This document shows positions 1 through 7,670 of a stretch of 15,000 nt of DNA, one piece after another (within the stretch, counting starts at the first letter, position 1; every line of letters begins with the position of its first letter). The notes below the pieces were generated by a model, which had not been told where the DNA came from, ran no database searches, and worked only from the letters and a program-made list of their open reading frames with translations. The position numbers and the translations under genes are program-made. The stretch covers positions 1 to 15,000 of the forward strand of contig JBMYTN010000074.1 of assembly GCA_049604415.1 (NCBI GenBank), in the 5' to 3' direction. Source of the DNA: JBMYTN01 sp049604415 (GTDB lineage Bacteria; Pseudomonadota; Alphaproteobacteria; Rhodospirillales; Rhodospirillaceae).

Positions 1-346
1 CCACATGGCCCGCCCCGTCGGAGACAGGAGCGAAGCGATCTGTCGTGAGACACAAAAAACTGCCCGGCGGCCCATGCCGCCGAGAGCCAAGCCCCATGCT
101 TTGCATGTCTCCGACATGACGGCGCTGGCGATTGAAGCCACAAAAGACTCCTCCGGCAGGGGGGGGGTTGCGACAACCCTGAAGTCGTGTGCCAATAACA
201 ATCACAAGGGTGACAGGAGTACCCAAGGCTCGCGACCGCGAGCCCGACGCCTCATGGCGTCGAGAGCCAAGCCGGAGGCGCTGGCGATTGAAGCCACAAA
301 AAAATCGTGAGACACAAAAAAATCCTGGCGACTGAAGCTAAAAAAA
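1..346. repeat. Non-coding block of short direct repeats and hairpins downstream of the chemotaxis gene
   Basis: No convincing gene is visible here; the open frame on the plus strand is made of repeat sequence. A 25-base word beginning GGCGCTGGCGATTG occurs at 121-145 and 277-301, with a shorter degenerate copy near 325-348. TCGTGAGACACAAAAAA occurs at 43-59 and 305-321. CGAGAGCCAAGCC occurs at 81-93 and 261-273, and each copy follows a 6-bp hairpin with a four-base loop ending in CAT (66-81 and 246-261). The two stems differ in sequence but both pair fully. On the minus strand, just after the chemotaxis gene, the block contains several T tracts. It looks like a dispersed intergenic repeat of REP or small non-autonomous type. 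The family was not identified. Confidence 0.6.
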
Positions 347-371
347 TCAGGCCGCCCGGACTTTGTCCAGG
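340..371 (-). terminator. Possible terminator at the end of the chemotaxis gene
   Basis: On the minus strand a 7-bp stem with a three-base loop (371 to 355, one G-U pair) lies in the last codons of the gene. Eight bases later comes a run of seven T (346-340), directly after the stop codon. Two further T tracts follow at about 322-316 and 304-298. The gap between stem and T run is longer than in a classic intrinsic terminator, so the call is tentative. Confidence 0.3.
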
Positions 372-2032
372 AACACCGAAACCTGAGCAGACAGGTCCTG
401 CGCCGTGCCGTTCAGGCCCTCAGCCGCGCCCTGGACGCTTTCTGAGGTCCGCCCGGTTTCCTCGGCGGCAATCTGAACCTCAGAGATCGTGCTGGCGACC
501 ATAGAGGTGCCCATCGAGGCCTCCTGGATGCTGCGCGAGATTTCCTGGGTCGCCGCCGACTGCTCCTCGACCGCTGCCGCAACATCCGAGGCAATGGCAC
601 TGATCTCCTCAATCACCTTGGCGATGTGATCAATGGCCGCCCCATTGCTCCGAGTCTGCTCCTGGATCGCAACAATCTGCTTGGAAATATCCTCGGTCGC
701 CTTGGAGGTCTGATTGGCCAGGTTTTTGACCTCATGGGCCACCACGGCAAAGCCCTTGCCCGCTTCTCCTGCCCGAGCAGCCTCAATGGTCGCATTCAAA
801 GCCAACAGATTGGTCTGCTCAGCAATATCGGTGATCAAAGCAACCACCTCGCCAATGCGGTTCGAGGCATCGACCAAGGCCCCCATTTCCTCATTGGTCT
901 TGCGCGCCTCGTCCACGGCCCGCCCGGTGACATCGGCAGCCCGGTGAACTTGCTGGCCAATGGTGCTGATCGACGAGGACAACTCTTCAGCCGCGCTAGA
1001 CACGGTCTGGACATTGGTCGACGCCGCTTCCGTGGCCCCGGCCACCTCTGTGGCCCGATCCGCCGATTGACGGGCCCCAGCGGCCATGGAGGCGGAGGAC
1101 TCCGTCAGGCTTTGTGCCGCAGCGCTGAGGCCGCCGACCAGATTGCCGACCGAGGCTTCAAAGTCATTGGCCATGGCCTCCATGCTGCGCCGGTGATTTT
1201 CCTGGGCCTGGGCCTCTTTTTCCGCCTGTTCCCGCTCTAGGCGTTGATTGCTCACCATGGTGTCGTGGAACACCGTCAAGGCCTTGCCCATGGTGCCGAT
1301 CTCATCGCTGCGATCGCCACCATCAAAGCGTTTGGTCAAATCGCCCGCCGTCAGAGCGGTCATCACCTCGGTCATGTCGCCCAAAGGCTTGGTGATGGAT
1401 CGAATGATGAAATAAGACACAGCCGCACAAATCAACAAAGCCACCAAAGCGCCACCCAGAAGGGTCATTAGGATATTTGTGAAAGCCTGCTCAACATCCG
1501 TCATATAGACGCCAGCGCCAAGCATCCAATCCCACGGGGCGAAGCCGACCACATAGGATGACTTGCCTTCCACTTGCTCGCTGGCCGGATTTTTCCATTG
1601 GTAATCGACAAAAACCGATTGGCCCCCGCCGGTCCCGCGGCTCATTTCCTGGAACAGCAATTTGCCACCCTGATCTTTGGTCCCGAGCAGATTTTGACCT
1701 TCTAACTGTCGCGCGGCCCGCATGGCCAAGGCGGTGCCATCCCGATCCAAAACAAAAACATAATTGCTGCCTTCAAAGGTCATTGAGCGGACCACATCCA
1801 AAGCAGCCTTTTGCGCCGCTGGCGCGGTCAGCTCACCGGCCTCGGCTCTGGAATGGAAGTCAGCAATGATGTCTTTGGCAGACAGAGTGATGTCCTGGAT
1901 TTTGTCCAGCCGACTCTTCACCATGCTGTTGTACTGCCCAAAGGCGGCATAAATAGAAAATAAAATCAGAGCGACACCGAACAGGACAGAGAGCGACCAA
2001 ATTTTGGCCCCCAAAGAGAGATTGCGACTCAT
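347..2032 (-). CDS. Methyl-accepting chemotaxis protein with periplasmic Cache domain
   Basis: This is a transmembrane chemoreceptor that senses a small molecule outside the inner membrane and controls CheA through CheW. Domains in order (561 residues): TM helix about 11-33; periplasmic region about 34-185 resembling a single Cache (sCache_2) domain, with YVFVLDRDGTALA and WDWMLGAGVY; TM helix about 187-210; HAMP about 211-262; then a long coiled-coil signalling domain. The hairpin tip is clear at about 395-440 (EQTNLLALNATIEAARAGEAG, then GFAVVAHEVKNLA). There is no C-terminal NWETF-type tether for CheR/CheB. The start at 2032 is preferred because GGAG lies 8 bases upstream. An in-frame ATG at 2044 overlaps that ribosome site, and a longer reading to 2080 adds a Cys/His-rich stretch that does not look like a signal anchor. 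The ligand is unknown. No che genes lie nearby, so it is a stand-alone receptor. Confidence 0.93.
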   Translation of the reverse strand: MSRNLSLGAKIWSLSVLFGVALILFSIYAAFGQYNSMVKSRLDKIQDITLSAKDIIADFHSRAEAGELTAPAAQKAALDVVRSMTFEGSNYVFVLDRDGTALAMRAARQLEGQNLLGTKDQGGKLLFQEMSRGTGGGQSVFVDYQWKNPASEQVEGKSSYVVGFAPWDWMLGAGVYMTDVEQAFTNILMTLLGGALVALLICAAVSYFIIRSITKPLGDMTEVMTALTAGDLTKRFDGGDRSDEIGTMGKALTVFHDTMVSNQRLEREQAEKEAQAQENHRRSMEAMANDFEASVGNLVGGLSAAAQSLTESSASMAAGARQSADRATEVAGATEAASTNVQTVSSAAEELSSSISTIGQQVHRAADVTGRAVDEARKTNEEMGALVDASNRIGEVVALITDIAEQTNLLALNATIEAARAGEAGKGFAVVAHEVKNLANQTSKATEDISKQIVAIQEQTRSNGAAIDHIAKVIEEISAIASDVAAAVEEQSAATQEISRSIQEASMGTSMVASTISEVQIAAEETGRTSESVQGAAEGLNGTAQDLSAQVSVFLDKVRAA

Positions 2033-2344
2033 AACCGTCTCCATCAAAGACCGGTGGCAAAAACAACCTGACGCGCGCAAATCCTATGCTGGACCCGCAC
2101 GGGTTTTTCTCCGCTGTCGCTGAATTTTTAGTTTGTCTATTTTGATTGCGGTCTCTTAAACCAAGGAACGATCTTAAAGTCCAGAAATATCGTGGAAAAT
2201 AGAGCGCCTAACGCAAAAAGAGAATGTTTTAGGTACATTTAAAACATTGGTTTAATTATTTTTGGTTTTTTATTGCTTCGCAAAATAAACCATAACGTTC
2301 AATTTTTAAAGGAGGCCGAGACTCCAGAGATTTGGGTGCACGGT
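2033..2344. other. AT-rich intergenic region between histidine kinase and chemotaxis genes
   Basis: No gene is seen in these 312 bases. They are clearly more AT-rich than the flanking genes. They must hold the 3' end of the kinase transcript and the promoter of the chemotaxis gene, both on the minus strand. The only strong structure is the perfect inverted repeat at 2223-2248. I looked for a sigma-28 flagellar promoter and found no convincing match. Confidence 0.6.
2223..2248 (-). terminator. Perfect 9-bp inverted repeat, candidate terminator of the histidine kinase gene
   Basis: AATGTTTTA (2223-2231) and TAAAACATT (2240-2248) pair perfectly around an 8-base loop. Read on the minus strand, the stem is followed at once by CTTTTT. 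The position, about 100 bases after the kinase stop, suits a terminator. The AT-rich stem is weak, so an operator for the chemotaxis gene is the alternative. Confidence 0.4.
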
Positions 2345-3877
2345 CTAGTGTTTCGGGAAGATGAGGCTGACAGTGGTGCCCTTGCCGACATCACTTTCCA
2401 AAACCAACTGGCCGCCATGCAAATCGATCAACTGCTTGGTGATCGATAATCCGAGACCGGTGCCTTCCTTCGCGCCCTGTTCCGCATCATGGAGTTGTTC
2501 AAAGGGGCTCAACGCCTTTTCGAGGCCTGCCTCCGGAATGCCAATGCCATTGTCTTTGACACTCAGCAAAAACAATCCGTCCTCGGCTTCGCCATAGCTG
2601 ACCTCGACCTTGCCATGCTCTTGGGTGAATTTCACCGCATTGCTCAGCAGATTGAGGAGCATTTGCTTGGTCCGCAACCGGTCCGCAACCAACTGATTGA
2701 CTGTGCGTTTCCGCGATACCGTGATGCTGATGTTCTTCTCTTCCGCCTTGGTCATGATGACTTCGATGCAATCGGAGACGAGCGCATTCATATCCACCAC
2801 GGATTTTTCCAGCGCCACCCCACCGGCTTCGATTTTTGACAAGTCCAGCATGTCAGAAATAATGTTCAGCAGATGACCGCCGGAGCGATGAATCAGCTCG
2901 GCATATTCCTGGTTCTTGGCATTCCCCAGCGGGCCGAAAATGTTGTTTTTCATAGTTTCGGAAAAACCAAGAATCGCATTGAGCGGCGTGCGAAGCTCAT
3001 GGCTCATATTGGCCAGGAAGGAAGACTTCGCCTTGCTGGCCTGGATCGCCTCCTCCTTGGCCTTGATCATCTCATCTTCGGCGTTTCTGATATCGGTGAC
3101 GTCCGTGACACTGCCGATGATCCGCAGGACCGCCCCATGGCCGTCGCGTTCAATGATCCGGCCCCGATCCCGCACCCGAATGACACCCCCATCCAGGCGG
3201 ACCATGCGATGCTCGGAATTATACATTTTGGTCTTGCCGCTCAGCAGGTCTTCCAGGGTCTGAAAGACCTGAGGCGCATCTTCCGGATGCAACCGGGCGG
3301 CAAAGGCGTCCTTGGTTTCGGCGATATCGCCGCGTTTCGCCCCCATAATGCGGTACCACTCATCATTATGGGTCACCCGGCCCGTGGGCAGATGCCAATC
3401 CCAGAAGCCTTCATGAATAATTTCAAGGGTTTGCTGCAAGCGCAGTTGCTGTTCTTCAAGCTCTCTTTGGGTCCGCATCAAATCGGTGATGTCTTGGGCA
3501 ATGATCATGCATTGCTTTTTGCCATCCGGCCCAATCAGCGGCTTTTTGATCGATTTAAAATGCCGGATCTCTCCGGTTTCTGAATTCCGGGAGTCTTCAT
3601 AGACGATTTCGGTCTCACCCTTGGCCATGACAGCCAGGGCGCTTTCGCGGAAATGATCCGAAAGCGGCTTGGGCACGCCGTAATCATCGTCATGCTTGCC
3701 CACCATCTCGTCGGGCGTGGTGCCATAGAGACGAGCGACAACCTGATTGCACAGCAGGAAGTCGCCTTTTTCATCTTTCAGAACGAACACGTCGGGGATC
3801 TGATCGATAACCTGACGCAGGAGGCTCTCGCTATACGCCACGGCGACGGGTTTGCCCGGCTCTGTTTTGGGTTTCAT
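2345..3877 (-). CDS. Soluble PAS-PAS sensor histidine kinase (orphan)
   Basis: This 510-residue histidine kinase senses a signal through PAS domains and passes phosphate to a response regulator. Domains: PAS about 16-132; a short coiled coil about 132-150; a second PAS with its PAC segment about 150-265; HisKA about 280-350 with phosphoacceptor His293 in NMSHELRTPLNAILGFSE; HATPase_c about 400-508 with the N box (LLNLLSNAVKF, Asn413), G1 box DNGIGIP (442-448) and G2 box GTGLGLS (472-478). All catalytic boxes are intact. No transmembrane helix, signal peptide or receiver domain is visible, so it should act in the cytoplasm on a regulator encoded elsewhere. Neither PAS domain shows an obvious heme or flavin signature. 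The ATG at 3877 has only a weak ribosome site, but the next Met is inside the first PAS domain. It is followed on the same strand by the chemotaxis receptor, 312 bases away; a functional link is possible but unproven. Confidence 0.92.
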   Translation of the reverse strand: MKPKTEPGKPVAVAYSESLLRQVIDQIPDVFVLKDEKGDFLLCNQVVARLYGTTPDEMVGKHDDDYGVPKPLSDHFRESALAVMAKGETEIVYEDSRNSETGEIRHFKSIKKPLIGPDGKKQCMIIAQDITDLMRTQRELEEQQLRLQQTLEIIHEGFWDWHLPTGRVTHNDEWYRIMGAKRGDIAETKDAFAARLHPEDAPQVFQTLEDLLSGKTKMYNSEHRMVRLDGGVIRVRDRGRIIERDGHGAVLRIIGSVTDVTDIRNAEDEMIKAKEEAIQASKAKSSFLANMSHELRTPLNAILGFSETMKNNIFGPLGNAKNQEYAELIHRSGGHLLNIISDMLDLSKIEAGGVALEKSVVDMNALVSDCIEVIMTKAEEKNISITVSRKRTVNQLVADRLRTKQMLLNLLSNAVKFTQEHGKVEVSYGEAEDGLFLLSVKDNGIGIPEAGLEKALSPFEQLHDAEQGAKEGTGLGLSITKQLIDLHGGQLVLESDVGKGTTVSLIFPKH

Positions 3878-3937
3878 AGTTACCGGACCGATTAGAGAGA
3901 CAGGTAACGCTATGAGCGATTTATTTTGCGGTTGGTT

Positions 3938-3965
3938 AACGTAACCGGTTTGTAAAAAGAGTCAA
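3938..3965 (-). promoter_or_regulatory. Candidate promoter of the histidine kinase gene
   Basis: On the minus strand TTGACT (3965-3960) is followed after 16 bases by TACGTT (3943-3938), leaving a leader of about 50 bases before the ATG. The -35 matches well; the -10 matches the consensus at only three positions. GTTACC-type half sites surround it (3879-3884, 3903-3908 inverted, 3934-3946 as GGTTA-ACG-TAACC), which could be regulator binding sites. Confidence 0.3.
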
Positions 3966-3973
3966 CCTGCGGT

Positions 3974-4010
3974 GAAGACCTCCTCCCGATAACAAGGGAA
4001 CGAGGTCTTC
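3974..4010 (-). terminator. Strong hairpin after purH, probable transcription terminator
   Basis: GAAGACCTC (3974-3982) pairs perfectly with GAGGTCTTC (4002-4010), and TCCC (3984-3987) pairs with GGGA (3996-3999) inside, giving 13 bp with a small bulge. It lies 15 bases after the purH stop. No T run follows directly; CTTTTT comes about 10 bases later on the minus strand. It would separate purH from the kinase gene. Confidence 0.5.
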
Positions 4011-4025
4011 TACAGTGCGTCATGC

Positions 4026-5621
4026 TTAGTGCCGAAAATGGCGCATGCCGGTCAGAACCATGGCCAAACCGGCGTCGTCAGCGGCATCGATCACCTCTTG
4101 GTCGCGCACGGACCCGCCGGGCTGGATCACGGCGGTCACCCCAGCCTCGGCAGCAGCAAGCAAACCGTCGGCGAAGGGGAAGAAGGCGTCAGAGGCCACG
4201 ACCGAGCCCTTGGTGCCCGGGAAGGCCCGCCCGGCCTCAGCGGCGGCGGCCACGGCGTCCTCGGCCTTGCGGGCGGCGATCCGGGCACTGTCGACCCGGC
4301 TCATTTGCCCGGCCCCGATGCCAACAGTGGCCCCATCCTTGGTATAGACAATGGCGTTGGATTTCACATGCTTGCACACCGTGAAGGCTAGGCGGAGATC
4401 CGCCAGCTCGGCCTCAGACGGAGCCCGCTTGGTCACCACCTTTAAGCCCTCATCGCCCAGCAAGCGGTTGTCTCGGCCCTGGACCAACAGGCCCGCGCTG
4501 ACACTGCGCACCGTCAAGGCTGCTTCTGTGCTGTCGGGCATGGCCCCGGTCAGCAGCAGGCGCAGGTTTTTCTTCTTCGCAAACAGCTTGATGGCGTCCT
4601 CATCGGCCTCGGGCGCGATCACCACCTCAGTGAAAATCTTGGTGATCTGTTGCGCAGCGGCCAGATCGATCGGCCGGTTCAGGGCGATGATGCCACCAAA
4701 GGCACTGACCGGATCGCAATCCAGCGCCTTCAGATAGGCCTCGGCCATGCTGTCCGCCGTCGCCACGCCGCAGGGATTGGCATGCTTGATGATCGCCACC
4801 GCCGGGTCCTGGAACTCGGAGACCAGCTCAAAGGCCGCATCGGTGTCATTGATGTTGTTGTAGCTCAGCTCCTTGCCCTGGAGCTGGCGGGCCGAGGCCA
4901 GACCCGGACGCTCTGCGCCATGGACATAGAAGGTGGCCGATTGATGCGGGTTCTCGCCATAGCGCAGATCCTGCTTTTTGCGCCCAGCAAAAACGATATG
5001 GCGTGGGGCGGTATCGCCAACCTGGCCCTGGAACCATTGTGAAATCGCCGCGTCATAGGCCCCGGTGCGGGCATAGGCCACCGCCGCCAGCTTGCGACGC
5101 AAATCAGCAGAGGTGCTGCCGCCCTGGGCCGCCATTTCCTCTTGCACCGCCGCATAGTCTTCCGGATCCGTAATCACGGTGACAAAGCCATGGTTCTTGG
5201 CCGCCCCCCGGATCAGGGACGGGCCTCCAATGTCGATATTCTCAATGCAGGTCTCGAAGTCGGCGCCCCGGGCCACGGTGCTTTCGAAGGGATAGAGATT
5301 AACCACCACCATATCGATCGGCGGAATGTCATGGGTTTCCATGGCTTGTTGGTGGTCCGGCTTGTCGCGCAAGGCCAGGATGCCGCCATGGACCTTCGGA
5401 TGCAGGGTCTTCACCCGACCATCCAGCATTTCCGGGAAACCGGTAAAGTCCGCCACTTCCACCACCGGCAGCCCCGCATCGGCCAGGGCCTTGGCCGTCC
5501 CCCCGGTGGAGAGCAACTCAACACCATGGCCAACCAAAAACTGGGCGAAATCCACCAAGCCGGTTTTATCGGAAACACTGAACAGGGCGCGGCGGATGGG
5601 TGCGGGCGAAGCGTCGGTCAC
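4026..5621 (-). CDS. purH: Bifunctional AICAR formyltransferase / IMP cyclohydrolase PurH
   Basis: PurH catalyses the last two steps of de novo purine synthesis in the cytoplasm: formylation of AICAR with 10-formyl-tetrahydrofolate, then ring closure to IMP. The N-terminal cyclohydrolase domain with MGS-like fold covers about 10-145 (ALFSVSDKTGL, LLSTGGTAKAL, GRVKTLHPKVHGG). The formyltransferase part follows, with RYGENPHQ, the catalytic Lys-His in IIKHANPCGVA (Lys279, His280), DPVSAFGG, SDAFFPFADG and the family C terminus GMRHFRH. A GTG start at 5621 gives 531 residues, close to the 529 of the E. coli enzyme, and has TTGGAG with 9 bases of spacing. The ATG at 5645 and the longer reading to 5687 add unconserved residues and lack a good ribosome site. 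The gene lies 90 bases after the sugar dehydratase gene on the same strand and may be co-transcribed with it or have its own promoter in the gap. Confidence 0.97.
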   Translation of the reverse strand: MTDASPAPIRRALFSVSDKTGLVDFAQFLVGHGVELLSTGGTAKALADAGLPVVEVADFTGFPEMLDGRVKTLHPKVHGGILALRDKPDHQQAMETHDIPPIDMVVVNLYPFESTVARGADFETCIENIDIGGPSLIRGAAKNHGFVTVITDPEDYAAVQEEMAAQGGSTSADLRRKLAAVAYARTGAYDAAISQWFQGQVGDTAPRHIVFAGRKKQDLRYGENPHQSATFYVHGAERPGLASARQLQGKELSYNNINDTDAAFELVSEFQDPAVAIIKHANPCGVATADSMAEAYLKALDCDPVSAFGGIIALNRPIDLAAAQQITKIFTEVVIAPEADEDAIKLFAKKKNLRLLLTGAMPDSTEAALTVRSVSAGLLVQGRDNRLLGDEGLKVVTKRAPSEAELADLRLAFTVCKHVKSNAIVYTKDGATVGIGAGQMSRVDSARIAARKAEDAVAAAAEAGRAFPGTKGSVVASDAFFPFADGLLAAAEAGVTAVIQPGGSVRDQEVIDAADDAGLAMVLTGMRHFRH

Positions 5622-5649
5622 GGGTAGAGACTCCAAGAAAACCATTAAG

Positions 5650-5674
5650 AAGGCCGGGGCTATAACACGGCCTT
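5650..5674 (-). other. Hairpin in the purH leader
   Basis: AAGGCCG (5650-5656) and CGGCCTT (5668-5674) form a perfect 7-bp stem with an 11-base loop, between the dehydratase stop codon and the purH start. No T run follows, so it could be a weak terminator, an RNA-processing site or a leader structure. It is too small to be a known purine riboswitch, whose conserved core is not seen. Confidence 0.35.
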
Positions 5675-5711
5675 GGCCGGTCTCCAAGTCCGCCTCTCTC
5701 AGAGCGAAGAG

Positions 5712-7670
5712 TTAAGGCCCCAGCACGACGCGGGGCGACCGGTCAGCAGGCTTCAGGCCCTCCGCATCGCCCTCAAACTCCGGCACCACCCGTTCCATGA
5801 CCGCGCGAGCCGTTTCCAGATCGTCTTGGCTGCAGGCCCGGGCCAACAGGTTCATTTCCGAGGTCATGGTGCCCGCATTCAAACTGCGGGGCACGGCGCT
5901 TAACACCCCATCAGTTGGGGTGGGTTGGGTGGCTTCCTTGCCGTGGAAGACTTCCTCGAACAGCTTTTCGCCCGGACGCAAGCCGGTGATCTCGATGGCA
6001 ACGTCTTCATCGGGCTTCAGCCCGGCCAAGCGGATCATTTGCCGAGCCAGGTCAATGATCTTCACCGGCTCGCCCATATCCAGCACAAAGATCCCGCCGC
6101 GATAGCTGTCGGTGCCGGTGCCTAGGGCGGCGGCTTGCAGCACCAACTCCACCGCCTCGCGGATGGTCATGAAATAGCGGGTGATGTCCGGATGGGTCAC
6201 CGTTAGCGGTCCGCCCCGGGCCAGTTGCTTCTGGAACAACGGCACCACGGAGCCGGTGGAGCCAAGCACATTGCCAAAACGCACAGTGACAAAATGGGTG
6301 CCGCCCTTGCGCCGCTTCTCCATCAGGTCAAAGGCCTGGCAGTAGCTTTCCGCCATCCGCTTTGACGCCCCCATGACATTGGTCGGGTTAACCGCCTTAT
6401 CGGTCGAAATTAGCACCATGGTCCGCACCCCATGGGCCCGGCAGCAATCGGCCATATTGCGGGTCCCGATGGCGTTGGTCCGCAAACCCTCAATGGGATT
6501 GCCCTCCACCAATGGCACATGCTTGAGGGCAGCGGCATGGAACACCACCTCCGGCGCTTCGCTCCGGAACAGCGCGTCCATCCGGTCCACATCGCGCACA
6601 TCGGCGATATGGGCCACCCGGGACAGGCTGGGATAGCTGTGGCTGGCCTCCATATCGATGCTGTACAGCGCATATTCCGACTGCTCGACCAGGATCAGTC
6701 TTGCGGGTTCGAGATCAGCGATTTGACGCACCAGCTCCGAACCGATGGAGCCCCCAGCGCCGGTGACCAGCACCCGTTTGCCCCGGATCAAATCGATCAC
6801 CGGGCTCTGGTCCAAGCGGTTTTGCGGCCGTCCGAGCAGGTCTTCCATGGCGACCGGACGGATTTCCAGGCTATCGGCGACACCGCTACGCAGTTCCAGA
6901 GATTTTGGCACCCGGGCCAAGGTCATGCCATGGGCGTCGCATTGATCGAGCAGGCGGCGCACCTTGCCGCCATCCATGCTGTCTTTGGTCAGGATCACCT
7001 TGCTGGGGGTCTGGTCCTGGCGGTCCAGGCGGGCCATCACCGCTTCAAACTGCTCCAAGGTGCCCATCACCGGCACACCCCGGATCTGGCGTCCAACCCG
7101 ATGGCTGTGCTCGGCCATGATCGCCATCACCGCATAGGGGGGAGTTTCCTCCACCGCCAGGCTGCGCAGGAACAGCTCGGCCTCGTCGCCGGCCCCGGCC
7201 AGCACCACGGGCACGGCGCCGCTGGCCTTGGCGCGCTCGGCCCGGGTGGTGCCGAACTGCCGATCCTTCATGGCCCGATAGAGAAAGCGTGGCGCGGAGA
7301 GAAAACAGATCAGGACCAACCAAGTGATCAGATAGACCGAGCGCGGCAGCACATCGGCCCGGCTGATCAAAAACAGCACCGGCAGATAAAGGGCCATGGT
7401 CAAGGTGGCCCCGCGCAGGATGGCGATGACATCTTCCACCGAGGCATAGCGCCAAATGCCGGTATACATGCGTTGGGTGTAGAAGGCGACGGCAGCACAG
7501 CCCATGAACAGCACCGTGCCCCAGGCCATATCCTCGAAGGAGGCAAAGCCGTCCAGCTCCTCGCCCAGCCGCAAATAGAGCGCAAACAGAAAGGCCGCCG
7601 CGGCCATCAATAGGTCATGGGCGAACACATAGCGGGCCCGGCGCGGCATGCTGGGGAGGTTCAGCTTCAC
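5712..7670 (-). CDS. Membrane-bound nucleotide-sugar 4,6-dehydratase/epimerase, FlaA1/CapD/WbpM family
   Basis: Enzymes of this family convert UDP-N-acetylhexosamine, typically to the 4-keto-6-deoxy sugar, for O-antigen, capsule or protein glycans. The 652-residue length fits the long WbpM/PglF type. About four N-terminal TM helices lie within residues 17-130. A Rossmann-like CoA-binding/nucleoside-diphosphate-sugar domain follows at about 150-280 (VVLAGAGDEAELFLRS). The catalytic extended SDR domain starts near 298, with VTGAGGSIGSE (302-312), HAAALKHVPLVE, ISTDKAVNPTNVMGASK (421-437) and GLRPGEKLFEE. The usual SDR Tyr is Met433 (MxxxK), as expected for this family. The start is GTG with AAGAAGGG just before it. 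It overlaps the stop of the WecA-like gene by 4 bases (GTGA), which suggests translational coupling. Whether it makes a dehydrated sugar or an epimer cannot be settled from sequence alone. Confidence 0.9.
   Translation of the reverse strand: MKLNLPSMPRRARYVFAHDLLMAAAAFLFALYLRLGEELDGFASFEDMAWGTVLFMGCAAVAFYTQRMYTGIWRYASVEDVIAILRGATLTMALYLPVLFLISRADVLPRSVYLITWLVLICFLSAPRFLYRAMKDRQFGTTRAERAKASGAVPVVLAGAGDEAELFLRSLAVEETPPYAVMAIMAEHSHRVGRQIRGVPVMGTLEQFEAVMARLDRQDQTPSKVILTKDSMDGGKVRRLLDQCDAHGMTLARVPKSLELRSGVADSLEIRPVAMEDLLGRPQNRLDQSPVIDLIRGKRVLVTGAGGSIGSELVRQIADLEPARLILVEQSEYALYSIDMEASHSYPSLSRVAHIADVRDVDRMDALFRSEAPEVVFHAAALKHVPLVEGNPIEGLRTNAIGTRNMADCCRAHGVRTMVLISTDKAVNPTNVMGASKRMAESYCQAFDLMEKRRKGGTHFVTVRFGNVLGSTGSVVPLFQKQLARGGPLTVTHPDITRYFMTIREAVELVLQAAALGTGTDSYRGGIFVLDMGEPVKIIDLARQMIRLAGLKPDEDVAIEITGLRPGEKLFEEVFHGKEATQPTPTDGVLSAVPRSLNAGTMTSEMNLLARACSQDDLETARAVMERVVPEFEGDAEGLKPADRSPRVVLGP

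Noticed and set aside
159..167. A run of nine G, possible phase-variation tract
   Set aside because: It lies in non-coding repeat sequence with no gene or promoter close enough to be switched.
5..310. A 101-codon open frame on the plus strand
   Set aside because: It consists of the repeat block. The recurring peptide words come from the DNA repeats, there is no good ribosome site, and the composition does not suggest a gene.
2664..2690. 11-base tandem duplication GGTCCGCAACC in the kinase gene
   Set aside because: It encodes a normal-looking stretch of the kinase (VADRLRTK) in frame and is probably chance similarity of Leu-Arg/Asp-Arg codons.
2873..3583. Long plus-strand open frame opposite the histidine kinase
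   Set aside because: A shadow of the high-G+C kinase gene; the true gene has all family motifs on the minus strand.
5622..5711. Purine-sensing riboswitch upstream of purH
   Set aside because: Only a single 7-bp hairpin is present; the gap is too short and lacks the conserved three-way junction of purine riboswitches.
6432..7613. 393-codon plus-strand open frame opposite the sugar dehydratase
   Set aside because: His/Gln/Gly-rich composition typical of antisense frames in G+C-rich genes; the minus-strand protein is unambiguous.
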